A stretch of DNA of 9,809 bases, from the NCBI GenBank assembly GCA_964428905.1, contig CAYSAA010000090.1:1-9809 (forward strand), written 5' to 3'. Each line of letters starts with the position of its first letter. Position 1 is the first letter of the stretch. Source of the DNA: CAYSAA01 sp964428905. GTDB lineage: Bacteria > Atribacterota > Phoenicimicrobiia > Phoenicimicrobiales > Stramentimicrobiaceae. A program made the translations under genes and the position numbers. The notes under the pieces are model-generated. The model made no database searches. It saw only the letters and a program-made list of their open reading frames with translations, and was not told the origin of the DNA. Below, piece by piece: positions 6,231-9,809 of the stretch.

Positions 6231-7043
6231 ATGTTCATTATCGGAGAAAAATTAAACTCTACTCGTAAAAAAGTTAGAGAAATGATTGAGAATAGAAATG
6301 CAAAATCTATTCAGGATTTAGCCGGGAAGCAAGTAGAAGGCGGAGCTGATATTTTAGATGTAAATTCTTCTGCTGCAAGTGGCAACAAAGTAGAGAATAT
6401 GGAATGGTTGGTGAAAACAGTTCAGGAAGTGGTAGATATCCCTTTATGTATTGATAGTCCTAACGCAGAAGAGATTGAAAAAGGGCTGGAGGTTCATAAT
6501 TGGGATAAGGGCAAAGCTTTGATCAATTCCATAACCGGCGAGAAAGAAAAAATTGATAGATTATTACCTACTATAAAAAAATATAAATGTGCAGTTATCG
6601 CACTTGTTATGGATGAACGCGGTATTCCTGATAATTCTAAAACCCGGGTAGAAATTGCCAAGAAATTAATAAAATTATTAACTGATGTCGGAGTTCCTTT
6701 ACAAGACATATTTATCGATCCCTTAGTTGTGCCTATCGGAACTGATGATAAGAATGGCCTGATAACCATGGAGACGATAAGAAACGTTAGGGAAGCTTAT
6801 CCTGAGGTTAGAATCGTGACTGGTTTGAGTAATATCTCTTTTGGTCTCCCGGAGAGAAGGCTAATCAATCAGGTCTTTATGATTTTAACCATGTGCTGTG
6901 GTATGGATGCAGCAATCATCGATCCCACAGATAAAAGAATGATGGCCATGATTAAGACAGCTACAACTCTTCTGGGAGAGGACCATTTTTGCAGTGAATA
7001 TATCAAAGCCTATAGAGAAGGAAAATTAACTTTTGAAACATAA
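6231..7043 (+). CDS. Methyltetrahydrofolate:corrinoid methyltransferase (methyltransferase II, AcsE/MtrH-like)
   Basis: This is a 270-residue pterin-binding TIM barrel of the AcsE type (AcsE is about 262 residues). It moves a methyl group between the cobalt of the corrinoid protein and N5 of tetrahydrofolate. The folate-binding residues known from Moorella AcsE have clear counterparts: D75 in CIDSPN, N99 in LINSITGE, D163 in FIDPLVVPIG and N201 in GLSNISFGLP. The N-terminal GEKLNSTRK segment is also typical. The ATG at 6231 is chosen over the in-frame GTG at 6201 because AGGAGG sits at 6221-6226 and because the family begins with this MFIIGE-like strand. The gene stops eight bases before the RACo gene, so the two are surely co-transcribed. 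In this setting it is more likely the second methyltransferase of a methyl-donor pathway than the Wood-Ljungdahl AcsE itself, since no acsC, acsD or acsB is present. Confidence 0.92.
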   Translation: MFIIGEKLNSTRKKVREMIENRNAKSIQDLAGKQVEGGADILDVNSSAASGNKVENMEWLVKTVQEVVDIPLCIDSPNAEEIEKGLEVHNWDKGKALINSITGEKEKIDRLLPTIKKYKCAVIALVMDERGIPDNSKTRVEIAKKLIKLLTDVGVPLQDIFIDPLVVPIGTDDKNGLITMETIRNVREAYPEVRIVTGLSNISFGLPERRLINQVFMILTMCCGMDAAIIDPTDKRMMAMIKTATTLLGEDHFCSEYIKAYREGKLTFET

Positions 7044-7051
7044 GTTAGAAA

Positions 7052-8953
7052 ATGGAGTATTTATATAAAAGGATGATAAAAATAACTTTCTTACCTGATA
7101 AGAAAAATATTGAAGTAAATGAGGGAACCATTTTACTGGACGCATTAGACAAGGCCGGGATAAATATTGATACACCCTGTGGTGGAATGGGCATTTGTGG
7201 TGATTGTAAAGTATTAATAAAAAAGGGTATTTCTGTAGCCACTCTTATGGAAAAAAATCTTTTGACAGAAGAGGAAATAAAAAGAGGTTTTAGATTGGCC
7301 TGTCAAACAAAACTTTTGCAGGATACTATAATAGAAATACCTTCAGAAATTAGATTAGATTTTAAAAGAGTATTTTCTGCTCATTCAAAGGGGGATATAT
7401 ATCATACCAAAAATAATTTTTCCCTTGAGTCTAATTTAAAGAAAGTTTTTTTAGATTTGGAAGAACCTTCTTTGGATGACCAAAGATCGGATGTACAGAG
7501 AATCAAAGGTAAATTATCTTTAAATGGAGTTGAAAATATTTCTAATCTGAAAGTATCTATACAGGTATTACAAAAGCTTCCTGTCTTAATTAGAAAAGCA
7601 GGCTATAAGGTAACGGTAACGATGTTAAATAATGAAATTATTGATCTAGAAAAAGCTGATACTACTGGAAATAGTTATGGTATTGCCTTTGACATTGGGA
7701 CAACCACGGTAGCTGGATATTTAATTGATTTAAAGAGTGGGAAGGAACTTTTTGTAGTAGCAAAAACTAATCCCCAGATTATTCATGGCGATGATGTTAT
7801 TTCCAGAATTGGATTTGCCCAACAATCTAAAGATAATTTAGAGATACTACAAAAAGAAATAGTCGCTACTTTAAATGAAATAATCAGAGAGACTACTCAA
7901 AAAATGGAAATAGATAAAAGCAATATATATGAAATTGCAATCGTTGGCAATACTTGTATGCATCATCTTTTTTTAGGTATTAATCCTGTTAATTTAGGAC
8001 CTTCCCCTTATATCCCGGTTGTAAAGGAAAGCCTTAACCTGAAGGTAAAAGATATTCCCGGATTAGCACTTAATCAAGATGCTAACATTCATATGCTTGC
8101 TAATATTTCTGCTTTTGTGGGAGCAGATATTTCAGCCGGGATCCTATTTGCTTCTATGTGGAGAGAAAATAAAACGATTCTTTTTGTGGATTTAGGGACT
8201 AATGGAGAATTAGTTTTAGGTTCAAAGAAAGAATTATGGAGTTGTTCAGCGGCAGCAGGACCAGCCTTTGAAGGTTTTAGGATTAGTTCAGGCATGAGAG
8301 CAGCGGAAGGTGCTATAGGTAAAGTTCAAATGGATCATAATTCTATTATTTATAAGGTAATAGCAGATGGTAAAGTCCGAGGTATTTGCGGTTCGGGATT
8401 AATCGACTTAATTGCAGAATTGCTAAAATTAGGACTTATAGATAAAAGTGGCAAGCTTTTAAATAGGGAAGAATGTAATCCCAGTTTAAGTGAAGAGATA
8501 CAGAGAAGAATGATTAATGGACAAAAAGGTAATAAATTTCTTTTAACTGAAAGTGATGAAACAGTAGCTGCTAAATCTATCTATCTTACTCAAAGAGACA
8601 TTAGAGAAGTTCAACTAGCCAAAGCTGCAGTATGTGCAGGTATAAAAATACTTTTAAAAGAGGCAAATATCATTCCGGGAGATATTCAAAAAATATTATT
8701 AGCGGGAGCATTCGGAAATTATATTGATAAAAAAAGTGCAGTAAGAATAGGATTAATACCTGATTTACCATTAGAAAAAATAGAATCAGTGGGCAATGCA
8801 GCAGGAAGAGGAGCAGAAATAGCTTTATGCTCTGATAAAATGAGAGAAGTAGGCAGAGAAATATCTGAAAAAGTTAAATACATTGAATTGTCTTCGCGCC
8901 CCGATTTTCAGGAAGAATTTATCGAGGCGATGTTTTTTAATTTAAAAATATAA
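7052..8953 (+). CDS. RACo-like reductive activator of corrinoid proteins (2Fe-2S ferredoxin + ASKHA ATPase)
   Basis: This 633-residue protein restores a corrinoid protein inactivated to Co(II) by ATP-driven reduction to Co(I). Residues 8-100 form a plant-type 2Fe-2S ferredoxin domain with ligands C43, C49, C52 and C84 (PCGGMGICGDC ... RLACQ). A linker/middle region runs to about 205. From about 210 to the end lies the ASKHA domain (DUF4445 type) with phosphate motifs FDIGTTTVAG (about 213-222), VGNTCMHH (about 299-306), VDLGTNGE (about 379-386), CGSGLIDL (about 448-455) and LLAGAFGNY (about 549-557). The length fits RACo and related RamA-like activators; unlike RamA, the cluster is an N-terminal 2Fe-2S rather than C-terminal 4Fe-4S. 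The ATG at 7052 lies eight bases past the upstream stop and has no good ribosome site. The ATG at 7073 matches where homologues begin (MIKITFLPD) and may be the true start. Confidence 0.93.
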   Translation: MEYLYKRMIKITFLPDKKNIEVNEGTILLDALDKAGINIDTPCGGMGICGDCKVLIKKGISVATLMEKNLLTEEEIKRGFRLACQTKLLQDTIIEIPSEIRLDFKRVFSAHSKGDIYHTKNNFSLESNLKKVFLDLEEPSLDDQRSDVQRIKGKLSLNGVENISNLKVSIQVLQKLPVLIRKAGYKVTVTMLNNEIIDLEKADTTGNSYGIAFDIGTTTVAGYLIDLKSGKELFVVAKTNPQIIHGDDVISRIGFAQQSKDNLEILQKEIVATLNEIIRETTQKMEIDKSNIYEIAIVGNTCMHHLFLGINPVNLGPSPYIPVVKESLNLKVKDIPGLALNQDANIHMLANISAFVGADISAGILFASMWRENKTILFVDLGTNGELVLGSKKELWSCSAAAGPAFEGFRISSGMRAAEGAIGKVQMDHNSIIYKVIADGKVRGICGSGLIDLIAELLKLGLIDKSGKLLNREECNPSLSEEIQRRMINGQKGNKFLLTESDETVAAKSIYLTQRDIREVQLAKAAVCAGIKILLKEANIIPGDIQKILLAGAFGNYIDKKSAVRIGLIPDLPLEKIESVGNAAGRGAEIALCSDKMREVGREISEKVKYIELSSRPDFQEEFIEAMFFNLKI

Positions 8954-9002
8954 AAATGGCAAACTGTTAAACTGGATAATAAACTAGTTCAAAAAAGAGT
9001 AA

Positions 9003-9704
9003 ATGAACATTAAAATTATAAAGAATATTAGATTAAAAATAGATGAAGAAGAAGTACTAAGGTATCAAGGGTGTAATAGTAAGTTAAAAAAAGTAAATAA
9101 AACAATAATGAAAATCAATCGGGAAGAGATTGAACGAGGTTATCATCTTTTTAAACCAAAAGGAATTTCATCCACTGTTCGAATCAAAAATATATCCTTT
9201 TCAAACGGAAGAGTAGATTTAGAGAATAACTTTTTTCTAAATTTTAATCATTCGATAATGAATTTATTAAAAGGGTCAAGTTATTTAGTCCTTGGGATAG
9301 TTACCATAGGAAGCTTTTTAGAAAATAAAGTTTCCGAATTATTTACCAAAGGAGAATATCCTCGCGCAGTAGCCTTAGACTCTGTTGGGACAGTGTTGGT
9401 CAGATCTTTCAGCGATTATATGAGAAGTGTAGTTTGTCAAGAAGCAAAGGAACAAGATCTTCATACTACTAAATATTTTAGTCCTGGTTCCGATGATTGG
9501 GATATAAAACAAAATAAAATCATTTTTCAAAATATTCCAGTCAATAAAATTGGAGTAAAATTAACTGAGTCTTATTTGATGATTCCCCAGAAATCCTTAT
9601 CTTGGATCATAGGTGTAGGTAAAAATATTACAATATCTCCTAAAAATGATCATTCTTGCCAAACCTGCCAGGCAACGAATTGTCCATTCAGAAAAACTTT
9701 TTAA
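9003..9704 (+). CDS. Stand-alone homologue of the vitamin B12-dependent methionine synthase activation domain
   Basis: This 233-residue protein resembles the C-terminal S-adenosylmethionine-binding activation domain of MetH, here as a separate polypeptide. Supporting features are VTIGSFLENKVSELFTKGEYPRAVALDSVGT around 99-129, YFSPGSDDWDI (about 157-167, corresponding to the family's PGY-type segment), and LTESYLMIPQKSLSWIIGVGKN near 187-208. The end carries C219-x2-C222-x4-C227-P-x-R230, a cysteine tail common in these free-standing versions and possibly a metal site. In MetH this domain serves reductive remethylation of Co(II) using SAM. In a corrinoid operon it may act as a second rescue factor or hold the corrinoid protein during activation; that is inference. 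It follows RACo after 49 bases. The ribosome site before the ATG is weak (AAAAAAGAG). Confidence 0.8.
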   Translation: MNIKIIKNIRLKIDEEEVLRYQGCNSKLKKVNKTIMKINREEIERGYHLFKPKGISSTVRIKNISFSNGRVDLENNFFLNFNHSIMNLLKGSSYLVLGIVTIGSFLENKVSELFTKGEYPRAVALDSVGTVLVRSFSDYMRSVVCQEAKEQDLHTTKYFSPGSDDWDIKQNKIIFQNIPVNKIGVKLTESYLMIPQKSLSWIIGVGKNITISPKNDHSCQTCQATNCPFRKTF

Positions 9705-9809
9705 CTAATTTCTGGTATGATTATCAGCTGAAAGTTAAGGTGGAGTAAATTTAAATCAGCATATTTTAATTTATAGATACCAAAAAGTATATCTTTACAT
9801 CTGAATCTT

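Noticed and set aside
6231..7043. Wood-Ljungdahl AcsE of an acs gene cluster
   Set aside because: The active-site residues match AcsE, but no carbon monoxide dehydrogenase/acetyl-CoA synthase or corrinoid iron-sulfur protein gene is present. The neighbours point to a substrate-specific methyltransferase operon.
9705..9809. Possible terminator or start of another gene at the right edge
   Set aside because: No strong hairpin with a T run, ribosome site or convincing coding frame was seen in these 105 bases.

Overview
The window is an AT-rich stretch from an anaerobic bacterium. It carries most of a corrinoid-dependent methyltransferase system whose genes all lie on the + strand. The parts list is a URO-D-fold methyltransferase, a B12-binding corrinoid protein, a methyl-tetrahydrofolate:corrinoid methyltransferase, a RACo-type ferredoxin/ASKHA activator and a methylene-THF reductase. 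That set points to an acetogen or other Wood-Ljungdahl-type C1 metabolizer, such as a low-GC Firmicute or a candidate-phylum anaerobe. The sequence alone does not fix the taxon. No RNA gene, CRISPR array, insertion sequence or transposase was seen.

Layout. Positions 1-792 are the 3' part of a URO-D-family methyltransferase (candidate methyltransferase I). Positions 793-1053 hold only a doubtful small reading frame. Positions 1054-2397 encode a PocR-sensor/AraC-type activator, followed by a hairpin and an AT-rich regulatory gap. Positions 2563-3195 encode the corrinoid shuttle protein. A 319-base gap follows. Positions 3515-6161 hold a tight three-gene block, metF-like, etfB and etfA, which is clearly richer in GC than its surroundings. 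Positions 6231-7043 encode an AcsE-like methyltransferase II, 7052-8953 a RACo-like reductive activator, and 9003-9704 a stand-alone homologue of the methionine synthase activation domain. The last 105 bases hold nothing recognisable.

How the parts could work together (inference). The URO-D protein would move a methyl group from an unknown methylated substrate onto the cobalt of the corrinoid protein. The AcsE-like enzyme would pass it to tetrahydrofolate. The MetF-like protein would oxidise methyl-THF to methylene-THF, or run the reverse reaction, with the electron-transferring flavoprotein EtfAB as electron partner. RACo, and possibly the activation-domain protein, would rescue cobalt oxidised to the inactive Co(II) state. 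The PocR/AraC protein would switch the genes on in response to a ligand.

The most interesting point is the MetF-EtfAB block. No MetV, RnfC-like or Hdr/Mvh partner gene lies beside this MetF, whereas an ETF whose beta subunit resembles the flavin-bifurcating type is directly linked to it. This suggests a methylene-THF reductase wired to an ETF, possibly acquired as a cassette.
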